A stretch of DNA of 64,000 nt, from assembly GCA_023453795.1 (NCBI GenBank), contig JAEXSP010000007.1, positions 310,001 through 374,000 of the forward strand, read 5' to 3'. Under the pieces are notes generated by a model, which had not been told where the DNA came from, searched no databases, and saw only the letters and a program-made list of their open reading frames with translations. Origin of the DNA: Bacillota bacterium. GTDB lineage: Bacteria > Bacillota > Clostridia > Acetivibrionales > JAEXSP01. Made by a program: the position numbers and the translations under genes. Shown here one piece after another: positions 17,147 to 24,836 of this stretch. Each line of letters opens with the position of its first letter. Position 1 is the stretch's first letter.

Positions 17147-18934
17147 ATGACTGACGATTTAAAAATAATACCGGTATCAGAAGTTTTTGCCAATATCAAT
17201 TACCTAGTGCCGATTTATCAACGTAATTATGCATGGGGTGAAACGCAAATAGAACAATTGATTGAAGATATTGAAAGCTCTATTGACGGTTCTAATAAAA
17301 ACTACTTCTTAGGGAATTTGATTGTTAATCAAACTGATAACAATGTTTACGAAGTCATTGATGGGCAGCAGCGATTAACGACTTTATATCTTCTTGAAAA
17401 GTATTTAGGGATTGTATTTGCGAAAGAAGCTTTGAGATTTGAGGCACGTGAAAAATCAAATCGTACCCTTTCTTATGTCAACGATAGTAATAATCAAGAA
17501 TTAATTGAAGAATTATCATCACTAGAAATCTTGAATGGTTTTCAAATCGTTGATAACTACTTCAAGAATAAAAATATCGACAAAAGAAGATTTGTTCAAA
17601 AGTTGAAACAGGTTTTTCTTATTCGTGTACAAGTCCCGCAGAATATTGATTTAAACCATTACTTTGAAATTATGAATACCCGTGGAGAACAATTGGAACT
17701 TCATGAAATCGCTAAAGCTAAGTTGTTAGAAGTATTTAAAAGCGATCACGATAAAAATGTAGCAGCGCTGATTTGGGAAAAATGTTCTGATATGAATTCA
17801 TATGTTCAGATGAATTTTAATGTGGATGTGCGAAGAAGCATCTTTACTGAGAACTGGAGTAGTCTAAGTCAATCAATGAAGAATTTTGATTCTATAAAGA
17901 GTAAAATTTCTACAGAAAATAAATCACTAGATAAAAAATCTTTAATTGATATCTTGAAAGAAAATAAGATGATTAGTGTGTCAAACACGCAATCTGAAGA
18001 TGAGAATGAGCGTTTTGAATCGACTATTTCTTTTCCAAACCTCTTATTGCAAGTCAATGCAGTCATAAGAAAGCTTGGAGAAGAGGATGCGACCCTTGAT
18101 GATAAACACTTCCTTAATAATTTATCTTGGGCATGGTCAACGCCTGAAAAGGCAAAAGACTTTTTGTTCCATCTATTGAAGTGTCGAGTGCTATTTGACA
18201 AGTACGTGTTAAAACGTGAGTTTGCTAGAGATTACAAAGAAACAGGCAAATGGTCCTTACAACGTTTAGAAAAATATCGTGATAACAAGAAAAATAGCGA
18301 TAAACCTAAATATGTTGGTACATTGGGTGATGAAGGTAATGATAATAAGAAACTAAGAACACTTCAATCATGTTTGCGTATTACTTATACATCACCAAAA
18401 ACTATGCACTGGATTACAATAATTTTATCTAACTTGTTAGAAAATGAGACAACTGACATTATTGCTTTGTTAGAAAACTACTGTAAGAAGAAGGTTGATG
18501 ATTCCGATTACCAAAACAGGAATGGTTTTGGAGTTGAACGAATTGTATTTTCATATCTTGATTATTTAATTTATCGAGATGGTTATTATTATAGCGGAAA
18601 AGAAATTATATCACCGCTTCAAGATGATTGGCAATTCCAGTTTAGAAGTTCCATCGAGCATTTTCAGCCGCAACATCCGGTCGAAGGAGAATGCTGGGAC
18701 CAGGATGACTTGAACGGATTTGGAAATCTAGCGTTAATAACGGTTTCTGGGAACTCTAAGTTTTCTAACCTGCCACCTGTTGGGAAAATCAATTCATATC
18801 CGAGTATTATCAATCAAAGTCTGAAATTAAAAGTCATGGAAAAGATGACAAGACTTGGCGATGGGAAGTGGACAGAAAAAAAGGCAAGCAAACATAAAAA
18901 TGAAATGTACAACATTTTGAAAAATAAAGGGTAG
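17147..18934 (+). CDS. DUF262-DUF1524 protein (GmrSD-like type IV restriction enzyme)
   Basis: Intact 595-residue protein with both halves of a GmrSD-type enzyme. DUF262 occupies the N-terminus: VPIYQRNYAWG near residue 23-33, YFLGNLIV, and the NTPase motif DGQQRLTTL near residue 73. MNTRGEQLELHEI near residue 180 matches the second DUF262 block. The C-terminal region carries the DUF1524 His-Me-finger nuclease signature: SIEHFQPQH near residue 505 and GNLALIT plus a conserved SxFSN segment after it. Such enzymes cut DNA with modified (for example glucosylated hydroxymethyl) cytosine, as phage defence. ATG 17147 follows the previous stop by 3 bp, so the pair is probably co-expressed. Target modification is not predictable. 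Confidence 0.88.
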   Translation: MTDDLKIIPVSEVFANINYLVPIYQRNYAWGETQIEQLIEDIESSIDGSNKNYFLGNLIVNQTDNNVYEVIDGQQRLTTLYLLEKYLGIVFAKEALRFEAREKSNRTLSYVNDSNNQELIEELSSLEILNGFQIVDNYFKNKNIDKRRFVQKLKQVFLIRVQVPQNIDLNHYFEIMNTRGEQLELHEIAKAKLLEVFKSDHDKNVAALIWEKCSDMNSYVQMNFNVDVRRSIFTENWSSLSQSMKNFDSIKSKISTENKSLDKKSLIDILKENKMISVSNTQSEDENERFESTISFPNLLLQVNAVIRKLGEEDATLDDKHFLNNLSWAWSTPEKAKDFLFHLLKCRVLFDKYVLKREFARDYKETGKWSLQRLEKYRDNKKNSDKPKYVGTLGDEGNDNKKLRTLQSCLRITYTSPKTMHWITIILSNLLENETTDIIALLENYCKKKVDDSDYQNRNGFGVERIVFSYLDYLIYRDGYYYSGKEIISPLQDDWQFQFRSSIEHFQPQHPVEGECWDQDDLNGFGNLALITVSGNSKFSNLPPVGKINSYPSIINQSLKLKVMEKMTRLGDGKWTEKKASKHKNEMYNILKNKG

Positions 18935-18970
18935 AACACTGCTCAAGGAATGTGAAATGTGTAGTAGACT

Positions 18971-19660
18971 ATGTCGTTAAGAATTGAAGAAATGATAAAA
19001 AGTATTTACCCAAAAAGAGCAAAATATACTTTATGAAAGGCTATAAACATGGGTTACCAAAGCTTATTTAAAATGCCTACACCAGTAAAAATTACTGGTC
19101 GAACATCAAGTATCACTAATGCTTTTATCAACGGAATAATACCTTGTATTGTGCCGTCTGAGGAAGAAATTAAAAGTGTACTAACAATTTTAGGTATGGA
19201 CGAAACAAGTATTTGTTGTGCATATTGCGGTGGCAAGTATACTGAATGGGACCATTTCCGGCCATTAATTCTAAATAAAAGAGCAACTGGATACATTTCT
19301 GAAATAAATAATCTCGTTCCATCGTGTGGAAAGTGCAACCAATCAAAAGGCAATACCAATTGGAAAACGTGGATGACTGGAAATGCACAACTTTCCCCAA
19401 CAGTGCGTAAAATCAAAGATTTAAATGAAAGAATTATGCGGTTAGAAGAATATGAAAAATGGAGTAACCCTCAAAAAATAGATTTTGAGAAAATTGTTGG
19501 CAAGGAGAAGTGGGAACAACATTGGATTAATTGTGAACTGTTGCATGAGCAGATGAGAGAGAGTCAAAAACTTTCCGATGAAATAAAACAAGCAGTTCAA
19601 GAATATTCTACGAGAAATGTATTAGCAACTGATTCAAGGGATAATGAAAGGAGGGATTAA
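18971..19660 (+). pseudogene. HNH endonuclease gene with an in-frame TGA near its 5' end
   Basis: HNH nuclease with zinc-binding cysteine pairs: CCAYCGG, then the WDHFRP core histidine motif, then NLVPSCGKCNQSKGN. These sit at about residues 52-100 counted from ATG 19049. The 203-residue ORF from 19049 has a GAAAGG ribosome binding site and may be expressed. In the same frame upstream, ATG 18971 opens a 21-codon stretch (MSLRIEEMIKSIYPKRAKYTL) that runs into TGA at 19034-19036 and then straight into the HNH frame. That suggests the ancestral protein was 26 residues longer and lost its start region by a nonsense change. Alternatively it is a real short leader. It follows the DUF262 pair and overlaps the next gene by 17 bp, so it belongs to the same cassette. 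Confidence 0.75.
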
Positions 19661-21314
19661 TATAGCTACTAAAGAAATAAAAGTGTTCTATTCATGGCAA
19701 TCCGATTTACCTGGAAATAAATCAAGGTATATTATTCAAGAAAGTATAGAACAAGCTGTAAGCATTTTGAGGGATTCAATAAAGATAGAGGCTGATAGAG
19801 ATACAAAGAATGAATATGGTTCTCCAGATATTGTACAAACTATTTTTTCAAAAATAGATGAGAGCGATATATTTATAGCTGATGTTAGCGCTGTCAATAA
19901 ATACACTTCATTAAGAGACGAAGAAGGAGTACCAGAAAAGCTTCAAGAAGATGAAATAAGACTGACGCCAAATCCCAATGTTTTATTAGAACTCGGTTAT
20001 GCAGCTAAAACTTTAGGCTGGGATAGGATTATTTGTGTTATAAATACTGATTTTGGACAAATTGAACAATTACCATTTGATATCGCACATAGAAGATTAA
20101 CTCCGTTTTCATTGGATAGGAATACCAAGGCCAATGTTAAAAAGGTATTAGCTGGGATAATTGTTGACACGGTTACTGACTTGATGATAAACGGAAATGT
20201 AAAATCAAAAGGCAATTTTTCATCACACTCAGTTGGTTGTTATGATTTTGAAACAGGAACGGTGTTGGGTGAATTTTCAGCCATTACTGTTCGAAATCTC
20301 AGTAGTTACAATCATCTAAAAAAGAGTATATTGTCGAAATGTAAAGCTTTAGTTGAGAGAATATCTAAGATTCAATTGAATTCACCAGAAGAAAAGCTAG
20401 AAGAAGTCTCTGCAAATGAGGAAGTGAAAGAAGTCGGTCAAAACATCGTACTTCCACTCAAAGAAAGTTTAGCTACTTTGATGAACTCTAGTTGGTTTGA
20501 ATCGTTGTCAAAACCTCAGCTGTTCAGAATTAAAGAAGAAGAGAAGACGGATATTCAAGAAAAAGTGAATGAACAATTTGGGACAAATCTTGATGAGACC
20601 TTCTTTTGCATGGGGAATTTAGTTAGTAAGCCAAACCAGAACTTGCAAGGCTCAACTTTTGATGGGACTGAGGATGAAATAAGAAAGCATGATGATTTCG
20701 TTGCGCTGCAATATAACTTTCTGCAATTAGAGTTGCTTGAACGATATTTAGATACCTTTAATGGTTTGATCTTGATACCATTGGCTATTACAAATGATAG
20801 TAATCTTAATGATGAAGACCTTTCTATCATGGTTAAGGCAGATGTTACAACAGCTGAAATAATCATACCGAACTATAAGCTATTTAATGAAGAAATATCT
20901 GGATTGGAAGGAATAATATACGAAAATGATTTTGTAAAACGAATATTCCTTTTACCTGAGACTGATAAGATACAATATGATTTGGATTTGTCCTTCAATA
21001 TGTCGGAACATAACCGAAGAATACAAAAGACAAATATATGGGGACAAACAAACTATGACAGTAAAGACTACGAAATAGAAATACAAAAATATATTGCAAA
21101 ACCAATTGAGTATGATAATTCTATCGTTGAATACACAGTGAGAAACTTGAGACCAAAAGAAACAAAATGGATGGGTTCAAGCATCTTGGTGAAACCGTTG
21201 AGTAATGTTGTTAAGCTATCATATTTCATCAAATCTTGTAGTTCAAATGGAGAATTGGCTGGTGAAATTACATTGAAAGTATCATTAGAGAAGAAGTGTG
21301 AATCTAAAGAATGA
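19644..21314 (+). CDS. TIR-like nucleotide-binding protein of the defence cassette
   Basis: The N-terminal 170 or so residues look like a Rossmann-type TIR/deoxyribosyltransferase-like domain. Strand 1 is KVFYSWQSD, then a strand-end DxF-type turn (SDIFIADVSAV), then NPNVLLELGYAAK with a conserved glutamate in the position TIR NADases use, then LGWDRIICVIN and LPFDIAHRR. The remaining 380 or so residues are an unrecognised sensor- or scaffold-like region. Proteins with this FYSWQSD domain are frequent in defence islands, where TIR domains typically consume NAD+ upon phage sensing; NADase activity here is inference. Start: ATG 19644 is inside the HNH gene, but the strong AAAGGAGGG at 19647-19655 lies downstream of it and points to a non-ATG start (ATA 19662 or ATT 19656). 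Confidence 0.7.
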   Translation: MKGGINIATKEIKVFYSWQSDLPGNKSRYIIQESIEQAVSILRDSIKIEADRDTKNEYGSPDIVQTIFSKIDESDIFIADVSAVNKYTSLRDEEGVPEKLQEDEIRLTPNPNVLLELGYAAKTLGWDRIICVINTDFGQIEQLPFDIAHRRLTPFSLDRNTKANVKKVLAGIIVDTVTDLMINGNVKSKGNFSSHSVGCYDFETGTVLGEFSAITVRNLSSYNHLKKSILSKCKALVERISKIQLNSPEEKLEEVSANEEVKEVGQNIVLPLKESLATLMNSSWFESLSKPQLFRIKEEEKTDIQEKVNEQFGTNLDETFFCMGNLVSKPNQNLQGSTFDGTEDEIRKHDDFVALQYNFLQLELLERYLDTFNGLILIPLAITNDSNLNDEDLSIMVKADVTTAEIIIPNYKLFNEEISGLEGIIYENDFVKRIFLLPETDKIQYDLDLSFNMSEHNRRIQKTNIWGQTNYDSKDYEIEIQKYIAKPIEYDNSIVEYTVRNLRPKETKWMGSSILVKPLSNVVKLSYFIKSCSSNGELAGEITLKVSLEKKCESKE

Positions 21315-21356
21315 AGATGTAACAATGGGGAAATGCAAGATTAGCTGTTTATGGAA

Positions 21357-21536
21357 ATGTTCCCTTGAAGGTTAATTTTCAGAGAAACAAGCCTAAAACC
21401 ATCGATATGTTCCCGAGAACTGTATAATCGTTGATATGTTTCCACATACCGCTAAAGCACTAAATAATGGTTGACCTGTTCCCGAGAAACCCGACATCAA
21501 TAATGGCAACTCGTGCCACTTTGTTAGCGGAAACAT
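21357..21536 (+). repeat. Iterated ATGTTCCC-containing sites
   Basis: Core matches: ATGTTCCC 21357-21364, ATGTTCCC 21407-21414, ATGTTTCC 21436-21443, CTGTTCCC 21476-21483, and an inverted copy GGAAACAT 21529-21536. The middle three share a longer context (ATAATxGTTGAtaTGTTCCCGAGAA-like, with variation). Repeated sites of about 20 bp are typical of ends of transposons such as IS21- or Tn7-like elements, where the transposase binds several times. No transposase gene is present. Confidence 0.5.
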
Positions 21537-21597
21537 TTCAATTGAAAAGCACAATAATATGAACTTCGCAGAAGGCTAATAATGGAAAGTGGAGTTG

Positions 21598-21610
21598 GGC
21601 GAATTAGTAA
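21598..21610 (+). repeat. Right copy of 13-bp direct repeat GGCGAATTAGTAA
   Basis: Same 13 bases as 15772-15784. See that entry. Confidence 0.5.
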
Positions 21611-21743
21611 GAAAATTAAAACGGTTATTTGGCCTGAAATATATTGCTCAAAACAAAGAAGGTAATAGGATTAACCAAAATACATGAATCACAAATTCAA
21701 GAAGTATAAAAGAATCCTTATGGCACTCCAACGACACTCATAA

Positions 21744-22258
21744 GAGTTTGAAAAAACTCCGTTCGGCCCGTGCCGATCGATGAAAAAATCGACGACGTGG
21801 CAAAACAAGCACGGATGCTTGTTTTAGACGGAGCTGACCAGGGATGGGAATAGAGGCGGCCACCAAAGGAAGATTTTTGAATCGTCAAGTGAATAGGAGG
21901 ATTTTCACTGTGCCCTAACAGCCTCTGTGGCGATTGAACAGCGACTTTTCCTCCAGGTTTGGTCGCTCAAAAGTGGAAAGACAGATTTTAGGCACTACAA
22001 AGAAGAACTATAGAATTATTACTACTGGCTTTTACCTTTTCAGCGATGAAAATGTAACGAAAAATCGCCACTCATGCGACGTGGATTCTGACTAGGGCGC
22101 AATGAAAAGACTTCTGTACTTTTAGCAGATTCTAATTGCTGCCTTTGTCTGTCGGAGCAAATGACACCATCCGTGGCGCAGTTGCTCCTAAAATAAACAT
22201 CGTGTTTATTTTCCAGAGTCGTTGTAATTATAACCTGAAAGTACTACGAAGTCTTTTC
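21744..22258 (+). ncRNA. Candidate large structured RNA (unclassified)
   Basis: Helices visible by eye: GAGTTT/AAACTC with a GAAA loop (21744-21759); CTCCGT/ACGGAG (21757-21762 with 21828-21833) enclosing TCGAT/ATCGA (21777-21792) and a perfect 9-bp hairpin (21802-21810 with 21817-21825); TGACCA/TGGTCG (21835-21840 with 21960-21965) enclosing AGAGGC/GCCTCT (21852-21857 with 21921-21926) and AGTGAA/TTCACT (21888-21893 with 21904-21909). The loop of the last can pair GGAGGA (21896-21901) with TCCTCC (21949-21954), a pseudoknot. GTGCC-c-TAA/TTAGGCAC (21910-21918 with 21988-21995) is another. The 3' part folds as the 22104-22258 stem. Some helices exclude each other. Strand and transcription are not established; it does not look like rnpB, tmRNA, SRP or 6S RNA to me. 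Confidence 0.4.
22104..22258. repeat. 155-bp segment with imperfect terminal inverted repeats
   Basis: GAAAAGACTTC plus GTACTTT at 22104-22122 is complementary to 22238-22258, differing only by a short bulge. Inside are a 7-bp perfect hairpin (GGAGCAA/TTGCTCC around 22154-22187) and a 10-bp hairpin (AAAATAAACA/TGTTTATTTT around 22190-22212). No clear target duplication flanks it. It is either a MITE-like element or the closing domain of a structured RNA. Confidence 0.5.
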
Positions 22259-22398
22259 AAACTTATAATAGCGTCTTTGTAGTTAATTGAGCTTCAGGGG
22301 TTAATAATAGTAATAAAGGGAAGTTTGCAATATAAAAAATGAAAAAAACCGGGATTGAACATATACGGAAGATACTAACCTGAGGGAGCGTGAAATCG

Positions 22399-22608
22399 AT
22401 GGAAGACAAATCTTTTGAATTAATTACTAAAATGTATTCAGATATGATGGATTTTAGAAAAGATGTAACGGAACAATTTAAGGAAGTAAAAAAAGACATC
22501 AAAGAATTAAAAAAAGATGTTGTAAGAATTGAAAATGACCTTGTAAAACTACCACAGCGGCAGTTTTTATTTTTTCACAACCAAATCCTTAATATTTTTA
22601 TCCTTTAA
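22399..22608 (+). pseudogene. N-terminal fragment of a small coiled-coil protein
   Basis: ATG 22399 has GAGGGAG about 10 bp upstream. The first 45 or so residues (EDKSFELITKMYSDM, then heptads FKEVKKDIKELKKDVVRIEND) form a charged coiled coil like the small, widespread clostridial proteins that continue with a second helix. Here the frame then runs into the terminator hairpin of the opposing ytvI gene and reads an unnatural Phe/Ile-rich tail (QFLFFHNQILNIFIL). I read it as the 5' end of a gene cut off at the junction between the island and the core genome. A short functional protein cannot be excluded. Confidence 0.55.
22545..22567 (-). terminator. Terminator of ytvI (minus strand)
   Basis: A 9-bp stem with one mismatch (22545-22553 with 22559-22567). 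Read on the minus strand it begins in the ytvI stop codon and ends in TTTT. Confidence 0.5.
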
Positions 22609-23652
22609 AGTACCTTCCAGAATGCTTTTAAGTACAATAGCTATTATCGGCCCGGCGAACATACCCAAGACTCCGAGAAATTTGAGCCCTGCATACATTG
22701 CCAGTAAGGTCACCAGAGGATGAATTCCTATCTGTTTTCCTACAACCTTGGGTTCAATCAGCTGCCTGACCAGAACGATGATTCCGTAAATAACAAGAAT
22801 ATACAAGCCAAGCCTTTTCTGTCCTGTCAGAAAGTCGTAAACAGCCCAAGGAACCATTATTGTTCCCGTTCCCAATATTGGTAAGGCATCAACGAGGCAA
22901 ATGAAAAGTGCCGTCATCAAAGCATATTTGACTCCGATTGTCAGAAAACCGATGCATAATATGGTGAAAGTCACTGCCATTAGAATCAGCAGTGCTTTAA
23001 CATATCCGATCAGAGCTGTAAATATATTGCTGTTTATTATTGACAATCTTTTCAGAACTTTTGCAGGAAGCTGCTGCTTGAAAAATTTATAGATTTTATC
23101 CCTGTCGCTTGATAGAAAGTATGTTGAAAGGATTGTGACAACTATAAAAATAATAGTCTGCGGGATTGAGACGGCTGTATTGAGTATACCCTGAAAAATG
23201 GAGTTAATTATGCTCATTACTGATAGTGAGATGTTGGAGATGACTGCATCAATGCTGCGGGTAAACTCTGCAGGAAGTCCCAGATATATTTCGGAGCCTT
23301 CATCCAGAAGATGGTTTATGTTATTATAGAAATTGGTGAAGCTGTGGGGAAACGTATTATAAAAGCCTCTTATCTCACTTATTACTTTGAAAACAAGAAG
23401 ACCTGTTAAACCTCCGAATACGACAAGCATAAGCAAAAGAGTTGCTGCTGTTGATATTTTTCTTGGCAGACCGATTCTCTTTATGAAAAACTTGATTATC
23501 GGTTCAATTAACGTGGATAAAGCCAGAGCCAGAACAAAGGGTAAAAGATAAAGAGCCAGCTTGAGAATTGCATAAGCAGTCATAACGGCAATTATGCAGA
23601 CTATGATTATATATGGCGACTTTTTAATAATATGATTGTATTTTTCAAGCAT
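22567..23652 (-). CDS. ytvI: AI-2E/PurR-permease family membrane protein, YtvI-like (sporulation)
   Basis: Polytopic membrane protein of the AI-2 exporter superfamily with about eight membrane segments. Features are the paired N-terminal helices (YIIIVCIIAVMTAYAIL, then LLPFVLALALS), a long central soluble-looking stretch, and the C-terminal IEPKVVGKQIGIHPLVTLLAMYAG block that is the family hallmark. At 361 residues and with this N-terminus it fits the YtvI subgroup, conserved in spore formers and expressed during sporulation in B. subtilis; its substrate is unknown. ATG at 23652 (minus strand) is preceded by GGGAG; an in-frame TTG further upstream overlaps that site and is less likely. It is the only clear minus-strand gene in the window and marks the edge of the island. 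Confidence 0.85.
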   Translation of the reverse strand: MLEKYNHIIKKSPYIIIVCIIAVMTAYAILKLALYLLPFVLALALSTLIEPIIKFFIKRIGLPRKISTAATLLLMLVVFGGLTGLLVFKVISEIRGFYNTFPHSFTNFYNNINHLLDEGSEIYLGLPAEFTRSIDAVISNISLSVMSIINSIFQGILNTAVSIPQTIIFIVVTILSTYFLSSDRDKIYKFFKQQLPAKVLKRLSIINSNIFTALIGYVKALLILMAVTFTILCIGFLTIGVKYALMTALFICLVDALPILGTGTIMVPWAVYDFLTGQKRLGLYILVIYGIIVLVRQLIEPKVVGKQIGIHPLVTLLAMYAGLKFLGVLGMFAGPIIAIVLKSILEGTLKDKNIKDLVVKK

Positions 23653-23739
23653 GGATGCTCCCAAATGAAACCGAATTTTTCTTCATTAATAATTATTACC
23701 CGAGAATGGAATTTAAAACTTAAATTTTTACTCTTAATC

Positions 23740-23768
23740 TTGATAAAAATATTCCTATATGTTATACT
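23740..23768 (+). promoter_or_regulatory. Sigma-A promoter of rpsB
   Basis: TTGATA (23740-23745), 17-bp spacer, TATACT (23763-23768), about 107 bp before the rpsB start. Confidence 0.75.
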
Positions 23769-23775
23769 ACATAAC

Positions 23776-23862
23776 GAAAAATACACACGCAGGTTGATTT
23801 GCGGAAAAGTGCCTGTACGGGTCTTCCGTAAAAATGATGCATGCGGAGGTATAAAAACTATT
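23776..23862 (+). promoter_or_regulatory. Structured 5' leader of rpsB
   Basis: The transcribed leader of about 100 nt contains a stem TTTGCGGAA/TTCCGTAAA (around 23799-23833) with a GC-rich interior. Many bacteria carry S2-binding leaders for feedback control of rpsB; this one is a candidate by position and folding only. Confidence 0.45.
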
Positions 23863-23875
23863 AGGAGGTAATAAA

Positions 23876-24622
23876 ATGGGAGTTATTTCAATGAAGCAGT
23901 TATTGGAAGCAGGCGTTCATTTCGGACACCAAACAAGAAGGTGGAATCCGAAAATGGCAGAGTACATCTTTACAGAGAGGAACGGCATATACATCATTGA
24001 CCTTCAGAAAACTGTAAAGAAGGTTGAAGAAGCTTATTTCTTCATAAGAGAAGTTGCAATGAACGGTCAGGACGTACTGTTCGTAGGAACAAAGAAACAG
24101 GCACAGGATTCAATCAAGGAAGAAGCAGAAAGAAGCGGCCAGTATTTTGTAAATGTTAGATGGCTCGGCGGAATGCTTACAAACTTTAAGACGATAAGTA
24201 AAAGAATAGGCAGATTGAAACAGCTCACAGAAATGGAAAGCAACGGAACTTTTGAAGTTTTGCCTAAGAAAGAAGTTATCAAGCTTAAAAAAGAAATGGT
24301 TGATCTCGAGAAGAACCTCGGCGGAATCAAAAACCTTAGAGGAGTGCCGGGCGCTATGTTCGTAGTAGACCCAAGAAAAGAGAGAAATGCCATTCTCGAA
24401 GCAAAGAAGCTTGGGATACCTGTTGTAGCAATAGTTGATACAAACTGTGATCCTGACGAAGTTGATTATGTAATACCCGGAAACGACGATGCTATAAGGG
24501 CTGTTAAATTGATTGCTTCCACAATAGCTGATGCTATTATAGAAGGCAGACAGGGAGAACAGCTGACTACAGATCAGGAAACACCGGATAAGGATGAAGT
24601 GGATGAAGCTGTTGAAGGCTAA
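23876..24622 (+). CDS. rpsB: 30S ribosomal protein S2
   Basis: Small-subunit ribosomal protein, 248 residues, needed late in 30S assembly and for binding of S1-like factors. Family hallmarks: the opening MKQLLEAGVHFGHQTRRWNPKM, the RWLGGMLTNFKTI block, PGAMFVVDP and the DTNCDPDEVDYVIPGNDDA motif. The C-terminal 20 or so residues are acidic and variable. AGGAGG lies 8 bp before ATG 23876. It starts the long housekeeping run and has its own promoter and leader. Confidence 0.98.
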   Translation: MGVISMKQLLEAGVHFGHQTRRWNPKMAEYIFTERNGIYIIDLQKTVKKVEEAYFFIREVAMNGQDVLFVGTKKQAQDSIKEEAERSGQYFVNVRWLGGMLTNFKTISKRIGRLKQLTEMESNGTFEVLPKKEVIKLKKEMVDLEKNLGGIKNLRGVPGAMFVVDPRKERNAILEAKKLGIPVVAIVDTNCDPDEVDYVIPGNDDAIRAVKLIASTIADAIIEGRQGEQLTTDQETPDKDEVDEAVEG

Positions 24623-24836
24623 TCAATAGTCGGTATTTGCAAAGTTTGACAGGGGGGCAAACCTTTCCGGGATTTTTATCTTGTTGGACAGAGTTGTCCC
24701 CTTTAAAATATATATTGGGATGCGCAGGTATAAAAATTATACCGATTTACACAAAATATATCCGATATATTGCTATATAATGATTGCTCAAACAAATTTG
24801 AAATAAATAAGAAATAAGAGTATGGAGGAATTAATG
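24623..24836. other. rpsB-tsf intergenic region
   Basis: 214 bp without a gene. It holds a small hairpin (GGACA/TGTCC, 24686-24690 with 24695-24699) after which weak T residues occur, so partial termination or attenuation between rpsB and tsf is possible. A TATAAT at 24776-24781 has no good -35 partner. Confidence 0.35.

Larger units (their letters stand above)
21315..22380. other. About 1 kb ORF-free right border of the island
   Basis: No reading frame of 60 codons or more is seen on either strand from about 21326 to 22262. The stretch holds four direct and one inverted copies of a TGTTYCC-containing motif (21357-21536), the right copy of the 13-bp repeat (21598-21610), a dense set of potential helices (21744-22258) and a 155-bp segment with long terminal inverted repeats (22104-22258). 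Each is listed separately. Confidence 0.7.

Noticed and set aside
21744..22258. Group II intron, RNase P RNA, tmRNA, SRP RNA or 6S RNA
   Set aside because: No domain V-like hairpin, reverse transcriptase, tRNA-like end, or other hallmark of these RNAs was recognised by eye; a covariance search would settle it.
24646..24651. TTGACA upstream of tsf as a promoter -35
   Set aside because: No acceptable -10 element at 16-18 bp.
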